Assembly (NCBI GenBank): GCA_017435185.1 | Contig: JAFSFN010000114.1 | Span: forward strand, 1 to 17,362 | Direction of reading: 5' to 3' | Source: Clostridia bacterium | GTDB taxonomy: Bacteria > Bacillota > Clostridia > Christensenellales > CAG-138 | Length of the DNA stretch: 17,362 nucleotides | Part shown: positions 1 through 7,425 of the stretch, one piece after another | Position numbering within the stretch: position 1 is the first letter of the stretch | Layout: each line of letters opens with the position of its first letter | Translations under genes and position numbers: made by a program | Notes under the pieces: generated by a model | Told to the model about the DNA's origin: nothing | What the model saw: the letters and a program-made list of their open reading frames with translations, nothing else | Database searches by the model: none

Positions 1-3000
1 CTTGGAGTTCACCTTACCGTCATTGTTCACATCACCCTTTGTGATTTGAGCATCAGGTGTTGTCGAAGGTGTGGGCGTGGGTGTAGCTGTAGGTGTAGCT
101 GTGGGTGTAGCTGTGGGGGTAGGCGTAGGAGTTGTCTCGGGGGTCGGTGTTGCAGGAGGCGGAGTGGGAGTTGCCGCACCCGTCTTTGCAACTTCAATCA
201 AGTCGGGCAGTACATTATATTTATTGTAAAATGCCAACGCACGAGCAAATATGCGCATTGAGTTTTCATAGTCTATCGAGCCTTTGTATTCCAAACCGCT
301 CTCGCCGGGCAATGTTGTGTAGCCTGCGGGCATATAGTTGTGGCCGTCTATGAACTCAAGCTGTTTTTCCGCAAGGTAGAGATATCCGTCACGAGAGAGT
401 GATGCGCCCGTGAATGTATGGCTCGAGCTTCCTGCAGGAATCTTGCAGGCAACATATGATACCTGTGCCGTTCTCTCAGCGTTTATGCTTGCATTATACA
501 ATGCAACGCAAGCCATTCTGAAATATGAGGGCATATCTATGCTTCTTCCGTCAATGCTGACCGTAACAGGCATATTTCCTGCATTTGCGAGCGAATGTTC
601 GTTTATCTGCGTCATCGCATCAAGCACTTGCTGCATTGTGAAGTTTGCAAGCGCGCCATCTATGGTAGGTAAGGGAATGGGCGTTGACGAGAACTCTATC
701 TCAGCTTCTTCATATGTCTGATATGCTCTTGTTTCATTTGATGCACTGTATACATTTACAAAGCAGGGGCCCACTTTTCTGTTGAGTGTTCCCTCAACTT
801 CGATATATATTGATATCGAATTCTTCGCCGCAACAAGTGTTGACTTTGTTATGGTGATCGTCTTTCCGTCATCCGATATCTCACCCACGGCACGAGTAAC
901 GCCGCCGTATGACGCTATCTTCTTTGCAACAAGACCGTCCTGCATCTCAATCACAACTTTTGCAAGGTTTGCACTGCTGAATGCATTATCAATATCAACC
1001 TTAAGCAAATTCTGCGACTGCGAATATGTGCTCTTTGCATAGCTGTAAAGACCTGTTCTGAACAATGCGATACCCAAAACGCCGTCAGTATCAGCAATCT
1101 TTCTGATCTGTTCTATTTCGCCCATCATCGTCTTTGATGTTACAGTTGCTCCGCCGTCGGCAGGCGTGAATGCCTGTATGCCCATTACGACATTGTTGCC
1201 CATTCTTGCCGCACTTGCCGCAAGAGCCGCCATCCACTGATAGCTTGCTGTATATGTATCCGTATATGCCATGGGGCAAACATAGTCATAAAGCTCGGCA
1301 GTCTGTGTATAGTCCTGACCGAAAACCATTCTTCCGTATGTGTTTGAATGCCAAGCATTATCATTTCTTCCCGAAACATACTGGTTGCCCTGATATGCAC
1401 CCTCGGGCATGAGCGCCGCACTTATTATGACATCATCCCTTACTGCCTTTATAGCATCTATAAGACCCTGAGCAAAGTCTGTTATGTTGTCACAGCGCAT
1501 CTGCATAAAGAGCATTGCGTCCTTGCCTTCACTGTATCCACATTCTGCCGAAGCAGCCAATCTGAATATCTTGCCGCTATCCGGATTTGAAGCGTAATAA
1601 GTCTGCTCTACATATTGCTTAAGTGTAGCAACATTTATGCCGTAGGCTTTCATCTGCTCAAGATTTGCTTCACTCCAGCCATATGCTATATGGTTGTATC
1701 TGATATAGTCAAAATGTACGCCGTCAACATCATAGTTTTTAACAAGCTCAGCAAGCAAAGACTGAACATACTTTGCATAGTTGGGAAGCGTGGGATCCAT
1801 TGTTGCCCAGTCATTGCCCTGTTCCTTGCTGTTATAGCCTCTCACATAGTGATAGAGAGTTTCCTGAATATGTTTTTCTGCATATTTTTCATCATTCAAT
1901 ACCGCTATCCATGCGTGCACTTTTATGCCTGCCTCATGAGCTGCGGTTATAACTTCCTGCAATACATCACGATTGTTGTATGTTCGTCCGAGAGGCACAC
2001 TGCCCTTGCTGTAGGCAACATTGCCGTTGCCGCCCTTTACAAGAAGGTAAATATCGGTAACGCCGGCCTTCTTGGAACGCTCAACAAGTACTTTTGCACC
2101 GTTTGTGCCCAGTGAAGTAACTTCACTTGCCCATACCCATTCACCGACAACATCAAACTGCTTCTGCTCTGCCGATTTTTCGACATGGGTTATTTCGCTG
2201 TAGCCTGCGGAATAAACAACAGCTCTGCCAAGCATGAAATCCATATTGGCGGACTGTGACGACTGCAAAAGCAAGCCTGATACTACAACTCTGCCGCTGC
2301 CGAATGTACCCATTGCAACAGCAGGGCTGTTTGTCATGTTTGTATATGCTGCCGGTTTTACATTAATATCGGAACCGAGACCGTTTCTTACATTGCTGTA
2401 ATACTTCATGAGCACAACAGGATTTCCCACACGCTCATCTTTAACTGTAGTAGTTGTTTCAAAAACCGGAGGAGCATCGACGAATGCCACATATTTCTTG
2501 CCCGCCTGCATACCCTTTGTTACAGGATGACCTATATTCTGTGTCTCCACGATAACCTCACCTACACCGTGATTCCAAACAGGAACATCTATCCTGTATT
2601 TTATAAGGTTCATGAAGTTATAAGTAACGCCGCCTGTAGTAAATGTCTGTGCCGCCGCCATTGCGCCGCCGCCCATACCGACATAACCGTTGCCGGCCGC
2701 TACATAATCCTGTATTGCAGTCACGGCCTGTGTGCCGAGTGCGTTCATCAATGTTTTGCCCATATTTATGGCTTCGGAGCCTGTATCGGCAACAACAAGA
2801 GTGTCATAATTTTCAAGCGCACCGCCCTGTATCTGCTCTGCGGTTATCTCGTCAACCTTTACATCAGCTATTACTTTTGAATCAGCAGTAACCGTGTTTT
2901 CGGAAAACCATTTTTCAATAACGCTTTTTGTCTGCGCTGCTGTTCCGTCAGCCGAAAATACAGCAACTTTCAAAATGCTGTCTTCTGCACTCGATACCGA

Positions 3001-3072
3001 CGGTATAATCATCATGCTTGCTATAAAAGCCGCAACAAGCATGATTGACATTACTTTTTTGAATCTGTTCAT
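1..3072 (-). CDS. Secreted multidomain protein: GATase-like, family-10-like glycosyl hydrolase, PMBR-like module, dockerin (3' end outside window)
   Basis: The frame is open for 1024 codons from ATG 3070-3072 to base 1 and continues past the edge. An AAGGAGAAGGG ribosome binding site lies 8 nt upstream. A signal peptide ends near Ala29 (after SVSSA). Residues about 32-290 resemble a class I glutamine-amidotransferase/BPL_N-like fold (AAGNGYVGMGGGA, FGSGRVVVSG), but no nucleophile Cys is seen at the elbow. Residues about 308-685 resemble the glycosyl-hydrolase-like 10 (YngK/YddW) family: GEWVWASEV at the start and DGVHFDYIRY near 446-456. A beta-rich stretch follows, then residues about 795-965 contain a two-part module like pseudomurein-binding repeats (DMPSYFRMACVALYN; RIFARALAFYNKYNVLPD). 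A TPTATP linker (12-bp units at 80-115) leads into the first dockerin loop, DVNNDGKVNSK, cut by the edge. It lies 30 nt downstream of the BspA-type gene, so probably the same operon. Family assignments are from motif recognition; the substrate is unknown but may be a cell-wall or host glycan. Confidence 0.85.
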   Translation of the reverse strand, partial: MNRFKKVMSIMLVAAFIASMMIIPSVSSAEDSILKVAVFSADGTAAQTKSVIEKWFSENTVTADSKVIADVKVDEITAEQIQGGALENYDTLVVADTGSEAINMGKTLMNALGTQAVTAIQDYVAAGNGYVGMGGGAMAAAQTFTTGGVTYNFMNLIKYRIDVPVWNHGVGEVIVETQNIGHPVTKGMQAGKKYVAFVDAPPVFETTTTVKDERVGNPVVLMKYYSNVRNGLGSDINVKPAAYTNMTNSPAVAMGTFGSGRVVVSGLLLQSSQSANMDFMLGRAVVYSAGYSEITHVEKSAEQKQFDVVGEWVWASEVTSLGTNGAKVLVERSKKAGVTDIYLLVKGGNGNVAYSKGSVPLGRTYNNRDVLQEVITAAHEAGIKVHAWIAVLNDEKYAEKHIQETLYHYVRGYNSKEQGNDWATMDPTLPNYAKYVQSLLAELVKNYDVDGVHFDYIRYNHIAYGWSEANLEQMKAYGINVATLKQYVEQTYYASNPDSGKIFRLAASAECGYSEGKDAMLFMQMRCDNITDFAQGLIDAIKAVRDDVIISAALMPEGAYQGNQYVSGRNDNAWHSNTYGRMVFGQDYTQTAELYDYVCPMAYTDTYTASYQWMAALAASAARMGNNVVMGIQAFTPADGGATVTSKTMMGEIEQIRKIADTDGVLGIALFRTGLYSYAKSTYSQSQNLLKVDIDNAFSSANLAKVVIEMQDGLVAKKIASYGGVTRAVGEISDDGKTITITKSTLVAAKNSISIYIEVEGTLNRKVGPCFVNVYSASNETRAYQTYEEAEIEFSSTPIPLPTIDGALANFTMQQVLDAMTQINEHSLANAGNMPVTVSIDGRSIDMPSYFRMACVALYNASINAERTAQVSYVACKIPAGSSSHTFTGASLSRDGYLYLAEKQLEFIDGHNYMPAGYTTLPGESGLEYKGSIDYENSMRIFARALAFYNKYNVLPDLIEVAKTGAATPTPPPATPTPETTPTPTPTATPTATPTATPTPTPSTTPDAQITKGDVNNDGKVNSK

Positions 3073-3102
3073 TTTTGTTTCCCTTCTCCTTTTGTTTACC
3101 TT

Positions 3103-5160
3103 TTATTGTGCATTCAATATTTGTTTCTGCATCAATGCGATATCACGAGAGTTTACCTTGCCGTCACCGTTCATATCGGCTGCAATTTGCTGAGTTTCAT
3201 CAAATTCACTGCTGCCCATGATAACTTTCTGTACTGCCGCAATATCACGAGAGTTTACCTTGCCGTCACCGTTCACATCACCCTTGACCTCAGTCGGAGG
3301 CGCAGTGGGAGTAGCATCGGGATCTGCCGTTGCAGTGGGGCTCGGCGAAGGAGTTGTTTCTCCGCTCGGAGTCGGTGTCGGCGTTTCCGTCGGTGTTTCC
3401 GTCGGCGTTTCCGTCGGTGTTTCCGTAGGTGTTTCTGTAGGCGTTTCCGTCGGCGTTTCCGTCGGCGTTTCCGTCGGCGTTTCCGTCGGAGTTTCTGTCG
3501 GAATTTCTCCGGAATCCAAGCACACAAGCGCATGACCTTCATATTCGGTCTCGCCGTTAGGTGCCCAGGAATAAGCATATGCGGAATAGTAGTTTATAGT
3601 AAGTTCCGGCAAGTTTTCAAATGCCGTTTTCGAAACATATTCAGGCAAAGCGCCTTTGAACTCGATTTCAGTCAGAGTGGGAGCAGAAGAAAACGCTTCG
3701 CCTCCTATTATTAACACTGTGTCGGGAATGACTACTTTCTGCAATTCGCCTGCCGCACCGTAAAATGCATAAGATCTTATCGTCTGCGTGCCTGAAAGCA
3801 CTTCGTAGTCATATGACGGTCTTGCCGCAGGATATGCCACAAGTTCCAAGCCGTCATTGGTATAAAGTACACCCTGGTCAAACATAAAGTAGTCATTGCC
3901 GTCGGGAACTATTATTGAAGCCAGCGACGAACAACCCTTGAATGCACCGTTACCTATTGCATATGCAGAAACGGGCAATATAATATTTTCGAGCATTTCA
4001 CACTTTTCAAAAGTAAAATCATGTATCCATTCTATGGCATCACTCAATACTATCGACGGCATATTAAGGCAACCGCTGAAGGCGCCTTCGCCAAGCTGGT
4101 TAACGGTTTGGGGCAATGTTATATCCATGATGATACCGCCGCAATCATAAAAAGCGTATGCGCCTATTTTTTCAAGCGATTCCGGCAACACCAGCGCTTC
4201 TATGCCGTAGCAGGCTTCAAATGCATAATCACTGATTGATGTGACTGTTGAAGCTATCTCAAAGTCCATATCCGTAAGAAGTGTCGGACAAGCTATCAAC
4301 TTTGTTTTATCGGCATTGTAAAGCACACCGTCATTTGTGGAAAAAGCCGTACTCGAATTGTCCGCTTCTATGCTTTTAAGCGAATATGCTCTTGAAAAAG
4401 CACGGTCACCTATCTGTGTTACGGAAGTAGGTATTATTATATGGGTAAGGCTGAGATTGCTGTAAAATGCACACTCGCCTATTTTCGTTACGGTATCGGG
4501 CACTGTGAACTTCATTTCGGGCACATAGTCGCCTTCATCGCCGCCGTACTCACCGTCTTCGCCGTCAGTGCCTTCGCCTTCTTCCGTCAAAACCGCAATA
4601 TTTACGGAAGAGCTTACAGCGGCAGTAGATTCAGGCTCGGGCGTATCGTCAGTATCAGAACCGAGTGTGCCTTCCACTATTTTGCCACAAGGATACGAAT
4701 GAAGCAAAGTTCCGTTTTCGGCATAGAGTATGCCGTCTATCGACTCATAAAAAGCATTGCCGTCCGCAACTTTTATACTGCTAAGGCTTGTACATTCCGC
4801 AAAAGCGCCTGCACCGATGCTTTCCACCGATTTAGGTATGGTTATGTCTATAACACCGGAACAACCCCAAAAAGCATTTTGGCCTATAGTCTTTATTCCC
4901 TCGGGTATTACTATTGCTTCTATTTCATTGCAATTCAAGAATGCCTCATCGCCTATGGCGGTAACATTCATACCGCCGAGCGTTTCGGGTATAGTCACTG
5001 TCCTTCTTGCCGTTTCTGAACATGAAACTATGGTAACAGTTCCGTCTTCGTTTACCTCATATGTATAAAGGCCCTCAACGGAAGAATCCGCCAATGAAAA
5101 CATACATATGGTCGAAAAAACCATGGCTATAATAGTTATTAAAGATATCAACCGTTTCAT
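3103..5160 (-). CDS. Secreted BspA-type leucine-rich-repeat protein with PTET linker and C-terminal type I dockerin
   Basis: This is a 685-residue exported protein. ATG 5158-5160 is preceded by AGGAGGT (5171-5177) at 10 nt spacing. An N-terminal signal peptide (MKRLISLITIIAMVFSTICM) is followed by many LRR_5/BspA repeats of the IPxxVxxIGxxAFxxCxxL type, from about residue 55 to 535. These are interrupted near residues 166-217 by an acidic Ser/Glu/Asp/Gly-rich insert. Two DGILY/DGVLY hairpin-like inserts recur within the LRR array. A linker of ten PTET units and a PTPSPSPT stretch precede a complete dockerin (residues 626-685) with two perfect calcium loops, DVNGDGKVNSRD and DMNGDGKVNSRD. LRR_5 proteins commonly mediate adhesion; the dockerin should bind a cohesin on a scaffold or the cell surface. 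No catalytic domain is seen. It is the first gene of a likely two-gene operon. The binding target is unknown. Confidence 0.92.
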   Translation of the reverse strand: MKRLISLITIIAMVFSTICMFSLADSSVEGLYTYEVNEDGTVTIVSCSETARRTVTIPETLGGMNVTAIGDEAFLNCNEIEAIVIPEGIKTIGQNAFWGCSGVIDITIPKSVESIGAGAFAECTSLSSIKVADGNAFYESIDGILYAENGTLLHSYPCGKIVEGTLGSDTDDTPEPESTAAVSSSVNIAVLTEEGEGTDGEDGEYGGDEGDYVPEMKFTVPDTVTKIGECAFYSNLSLTHIIIPTSVTQIGDRAFSRAYSLKSIEADNSSTAFSTNDGVLYNADKTKLIACPTLLTDMDFEIASTVTSISDYAFEACYGIEALVLPESLEKIGAYAFYDCGGIIMDITLPQTVNQLGEGAFSGCLNMPSIVLSDAIEWIHDFTFEKCEMLENIILPVSAYAIGNGAFKGCSSLASIIVPDGNDYFMFDQGVLYTNDGLELVAYPAARPSYDYEVLSGTQTIRSYAFYGAAGELQKVVIPDTVLIIGGEAFSSAPTLTEIEFKGALPEYVSKTAFENLPELTINYYSAYAYSWAPNGETEYEGHALVCLDSGEIPTETPTETPTETPTETPTETPTETPTETPTETPTETPTETPTPTPSGETTPSPSPTATADPDATPTAPPTEVKGDVNGDGKVNSRDIAAVQKVIMGSSEFDETQQIAADMNGDGKVNSRDIALMQKQILNAQ
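3381..3500. repeat. Ten tandem 12-bp units encoding (PTET)10
   Basis: On the plus strand the unit is GCGTTTCCGTCG with minor variants (GTGTTTCCGTAG, GAGTTTCTGTCG). Ten units run head to tail, in frame with the minus-strand gene, and encode the Pro-Thr-Glu-Thr linker before the dockerin. Unit length is a multiple of three, so copy-number change would alter linker length without a frameshift. Confidence 0.95.
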
Positions 5161-5192
5161 AACCGAACATACCTCCTCATATTATCACTATT

Positions 5193-5221
5193 ATAATAGT
5201 TTATACCAAAAGTTTCGTCAA
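5193..5221 (-). promoter_or_regulatory. Sigma-A-type promoter for the BspA/GH10-like operon
   Basis: Read on the minus strand, TTGACG (5216-5221) and TATTAT (5193-5198) are separated by 17 nt. The predicted start of transcription is about 20 nt before the AGGAGGT of the LRR gene. An overlapping TATAAT (5190-5195) would have a 20-nt spacer and is less likely. It is divergent from the aromatic-operon promoter. Confidence 0.6.
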
Positions 5222-5314
5222 CGACTAAAGCACCTTTTACATCACCTTTTCACATTTATATCATATGCAATTTCAGGTATTATCTTCATATTACGGCAAT
5301 TAATAAATTATTTC

Positions 5315-5343
5315 TTGACAGACAATTTTTGCGGTGCTACAAT
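5315..5343 (+). promoter_or_regulatory. Extended -10 promoter of the aromatic amino acid operon
   Basis: TTGACA (5315-5320) matches the -35 consensus exactly. After 17 nt comes TACAAT (5338-5343), preceded by TG at 5335-5336, giving an extended -10 (TGCTACAAT). Transcription would begin near 5350, about 20 nt before the leader peptide start. Confidence 0.85.
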
Positions 5344-5368
5344 ACAGCCAATCAGTATAGGAGCAAAA

Positions 5369-5485
5369 ATGATGAGCACACAACTCCGTTCAGCTGAATA
5401 TCGCTATTTTAACTTTAGCTTTACTTACTTTTACTTTAGTAAGGCTTCTTTGCGTTTGGCTGAAAACATGGGTTGTACATTCTGA
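5369..5485 (+). CDS. Phe/Tyr-rich attenuator leader peptide
   Basis: This is a 38-codon ORF (39 with stop) starting with ATG ATG and preceded by AGGAG (5359-5363); the second ATG at 5372 has the better spacing (8 nt). Residues 11-23 read YRYFNFSFTYFYF: five Phe and four Tyr in 13 codons, with one more Phe at residue 38. It sits between the extended -10 promoter and an intrinsic terminator, directly upstream of the Phe/Tyr biosynthesis operon. The peptide is inferred to have no function after translation. Ribosome speed over the Phe/Tyr codons would report charged tRNA-Phe and tRNA-Tyr levels, as in the E. coli pheA leader. Its codons 8-12 form RNA segment 1 and codons 28-32 form segment 2 of the attenuator. 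Confidence 0.9.
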   Translation: MMSTQLRSAEYRYFNFSFTYFYFSKASLRLAENMGCTF

Positions 5486-5528
5486 TTGATTGCTTAAAAT
5501 CATCGTTATCTGCCCCACAGCTAAACGC
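5391..5528 (+). promoter_or_regulatory. Attenuator protector and antiterminator pairings
   Basis: Segment 1 (5391-5404, CAGCTGAATATCGC) can pair with segment 2 (5452-5462, GCGTTTGGCTG) over 11 bp with a three-base bulge at 5399-5401. Segment 2 can instead pair with segment 3 (5518-5528, CAGCTAAACGC) over 11 contiguous bp, one of them G-U. Segment 3 overlaps the 5' arm, the loop and the base next to the loop of the terminator, so the antiterminator and terminator exclude each other. A ribosome stalled at codons 13-18 would cover segment 1, leave segment 2 free to capture segment 3, and allow read-through. Pairings were worked out by hand; energies were not computed. Confidence 0.85.
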
Positions 5529-5540
5529 TGTGGGGTTTTT
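5513..5540 (+). terminator. Attenuator intrinsic terminator before aroF
   Basis: A 9-bp perfect stem, CCCCACAGC (5513-5521) with GCTGTGGGG (5527-5535), has a 5-nt loop TAAAC and is followed by TTTTT and further T-rich sequence. It lies 30 nt before aroF and after the leader stop codon, so it can only act as a regulated terminator of the operon. Confidence 0.93.
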
Positions 5541-5569
5541 AGTTTGTTAATTTTAAGGAGGAAAATAAA

Positions 5570-6580
5570 ATGATCGTAATTCTCAAGAAAAACCCCGATG
5601 GTGCTCAACTCTCACGCCTTATCACATGGCTTCGCGACAAGGGCATAGATGTACACGAAACCGTAGGTTCGTCGCAAACCATACTGGGCCTTATCGGCGA
5701 TACCCATCACCTCGATATCGACCTTATCACGGCACTTGACATCGTTGATGATGTACGCCGTGTTCAGGAACCTTATAAAAACGCAAACAGAAAGTTCCAT
5801 CCCGAAGACACCGTTATAAAAGTCGGAAACACTCAGATAGGCGGCGGCAACCTCACACTCATAGCCGGTCCCTGCTCGGTCGAATCCGAAGAACAGATAT
5901 GCGCAATTGCCGAAAGCGTTAAAAAGAGCGGCGCAACAATGCTCCGCGGCGGCGCATTCAAGCCCCGCACTTCCCCCTACTCCTTCCAGGGACTGCGCGG
6001 CGAAGGTTTGAAGCTCCTTTCCATTGCCAAGAAACTGACGGGGCTCCCCATCGTAACGGAAATAATGGATATTTCACAGCTTTCTCTCTTTGATGATGTC
6101 GATGTTATACAGGTCGGCGCCAGAAACATGCAGAACTTCGAGCTTTTGAAGGCTCTCGGCCAAACCAGAAAGCCCATACTGCTCAAGCGCGGCTCATCCT
6201 GCACATACGAAGAGCTCCTCATGAGCGCAGAATACATAATGGCAGGCGGCAACGAGCAGGTCATACTCTGCGAAAGAGGTATCCGCACATTTGAAAACTA
6301 CACCAGAAACACTCTCGATGTTGCGGCTGTCCCCGTTTTGAAACAGCTCTCACATCTGCCCGTCATAATCGACCCGAGCCATGCAACAGGCAAAGCCAAT
6401 CTCGTTGATTCGCTCTCCTGCGCTTCAGTTGCCGCAGGTGCTGACGGTCTTATAATCGAAGTACACAACGATCCTCCGCACGCACTCTGTGACGGTCCCC
6501 AGTCAATCCGTCCCGAAGCATTCGACAAGCTGGTAGGAAAGCTCAACATAATCGCAGAAGCAACTCTCAGAAAGGAATAA
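5570..6580 (+). CDS. aroF: 3-deoxy-D-arabino-heptulosonate 7-phosphate (DAHP) synthase, type I-beta with regulatory N-domain
   Basis: It catalyses the first step of the shikimate pathway: PEP plus erythrose-4-phosphate to DAHP, in the cytoplasm. The 336 residues match the Thermotoga maritima-type enzyme (338 aa) in length and layout. A ferredoxin-like N-terminal domain (about 1-70; MIVILKKNPD) precedes the TIM barrel. Visible motifs are LIAGPCSVES (97-106), GARNMQNFELL (183-193), LLKRG (204-208) and IIDPSHATG (266-274). Expected metal ligands are present: Cys102, His271, Glu297, Asp308. In the Thermotoga enzyme the N-domain closes the active site when Tyr or Phe binds, so feedback inhibition by these end products is likely. 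ATG 5570 follows AAGGAGG at 8 nt spacing. It is the first structural gene after the Phe/Tyr attenuator. Confidence 0.97.
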   Translation: MIVILKKNPDGAQLSRLITWLRDKGIDVHETVGSSQTILGLIGDTHHLDIDLITALDIVDDVRRVQEPYKNANRKFHPEDTVIKVGNTQIGGGNLTLIAGPCSVESEEQICAIAESVKKSGATMLRGGAFKPRTSPYSFQGLRGEGLKLLSIAKKLTGLPIVTEIMDISQLSLFDDVDVIQVGARNMQNFELLKALGQTRKPILLKRGSSCTYEELLMSAEYIMAGGNEQVILCERGIRTFENYTRNTLDVAAVPVLKQLSHLPVIIDPSHATGKANLVDSLSCASVAAGADGLIIEVHNDPPHALCDGPQSIRPEAFDKLVGKLNIIAEATLRKE

Positions 6581-6586
6581 ACAACC

Positions 6587-7420
6587 ATGAAAATCGGTAT
6601 TGTCGGACTCGGCCTCATAGGCGGTTCCATGGCAAAAAGCATAAAGGCACACACCGACTGCACCGTTTGGGGCTTTGACATAAACACTGAAACACTTAAT
6701 ACGGCACAGCTCACGGGTGCAATAGACGAAACACTCTCTCCCGACAAATTTTCGGAATGTGATATAATAATGATAGCAGTTCCGCCTGCCGTAACCATAG
6801 AATGGGTCAATGAAAACGCACCCCTGTTAAAAGGCACTGTACTTATCGACCTTTGCGGCATAAAGCGCCTTCTCCATCAGCCAATAGCTCAAAAAGCGGC
6901 TGAATACGGTTTTTCATACATAGGCGGCCACCCCATGGCAGGCAAAGAAGTAAGCGGATTTGAAAATGCAAGCGCCACGCTTTTTGAAGGTGCATCAATG
7001 ATACTCACTCCCGACAGCGCATCAATTATAGATGAACTTGAATATATCAAGCACTTTTATTTGCAGATAGGCTTCGATAAAGTAACATTCTCAAACATCG
7101 AGGAGCATGACCGCATTATCTCATACACTTCCCAGCTTGCTCACATAACATCAAGCGCATACATCAAGTCCCCAACGGCACAGCGTCACTTTGGTTTTTC
7201 CGCAGGCAGCTATAAAGACATGACAAGAGTAGCAAAACTTGACGAAGAACTGTGGACAGAACTCATGCTGGGCAATGCCGACTTTTTGAAAGATGAGCTC
7301 AAGCTCCTTATAGAAAATCTCAAAAATTATCTTGAAGCGCTTGAAAACAATGATTCCGAATCACTCAAAGAATTGCTTAAAGAAGGTCGTATGCTCAAGC
7401 TCACGGCCGGAGGAGACTGA
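6587..7420 (+). CDS. tyrA: Prephenate dehydrogenase
   Basis: It oxidatively decarboxylates prephenate to 4-hydroxyphenylpyruvate, the tyrosine branch, with an NAD(P) cofactor. The 277 residues start with a Rossmann motif GLGLIGGS (7-14). The family's substrate-site motifs follow: GGHPMAG (113-119, with His115), EEHDR (172-176), SQLAH (182-186) and FSAGSYKDMTRVA (204-216, usually GGFRDMTRIA). The C-terminal half is the helical dimerisation domain. There is no ACT domain, unlike many Bacillus TyrA proteins, so direct feedback by Tyr must act differently or be absent; control may rest on the attenuator and DAHP synthase. ATG 6587 lies 6 nt after aroF, with AAAGGA inside the aroF end as ribosome binding site. 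An arogenate dehydrogenase activity cannot be excluded from sequence. Confidence 0.93.
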   Translation: MKIGIVGLGLIGGSMAKSIKAHTDCTVWGFDINTETLNTAQLTGAIDETLSPDKFSECDIIMIAVPPAVTIEWVNENAPLLKGTVLIDLCGIKRLLHQPIAQKAAEYGFSYIGGHPMAGKEVSGFENASATLFEGASMILTPDSASIIDELEYIKHFYLQIGFDKVTFSNIEEHDRIISYTSQLAHITSSAYIKSPTAQRHFGFSAGSYKDMTRVAKLDEELWTELMLGNADFLKDELKLLIENLKNYLEALENNDSESLKELLKEGRMLKLTAGGD

Positions 7421-7425
7421 TAAAA

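Noticed and set aside
3381..3500. CRISPR array or non-coding satellite
   Set aside because: Units are contiguous 12-mers without spacers and translate in frame to a PTET linker. The 18-bp array at 16691-16798 is the same kind of structure.
3106..3714. Arg-rich 202-codon plus-strand ORF opposite the dockerin and linker
   Set aside because: Its Arg/Phe repeat is the complement of the PTET-coding repeat, and the minus-strand frame has a signal peptide, LRRs and a dockerin.
5108..5368. Longer upstream extension of the leader-peptide reading frame
   Set aside because: The extension starts inside the divergent LRR gene, before the predicted transcription start near 5350, and lacks a ribosome binding site. 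The ATGs at 5369 and 5372 have one.
5161..5569. T-box riboswitch upstream of the aromatic operon
   Set aside because: No TGGNACCGCG-like T-box core or specifier stem was seen, and the leader peptide with alternative pairings explains the region.
6298..6861. 187-codon minus-strand ORF across aroF and tyrA
   Set aside because: It lies opposite strongly conserved coding sequence, spans the junction of two genes and has no recognisable domain; it is a shadow of the plus-strand codons.
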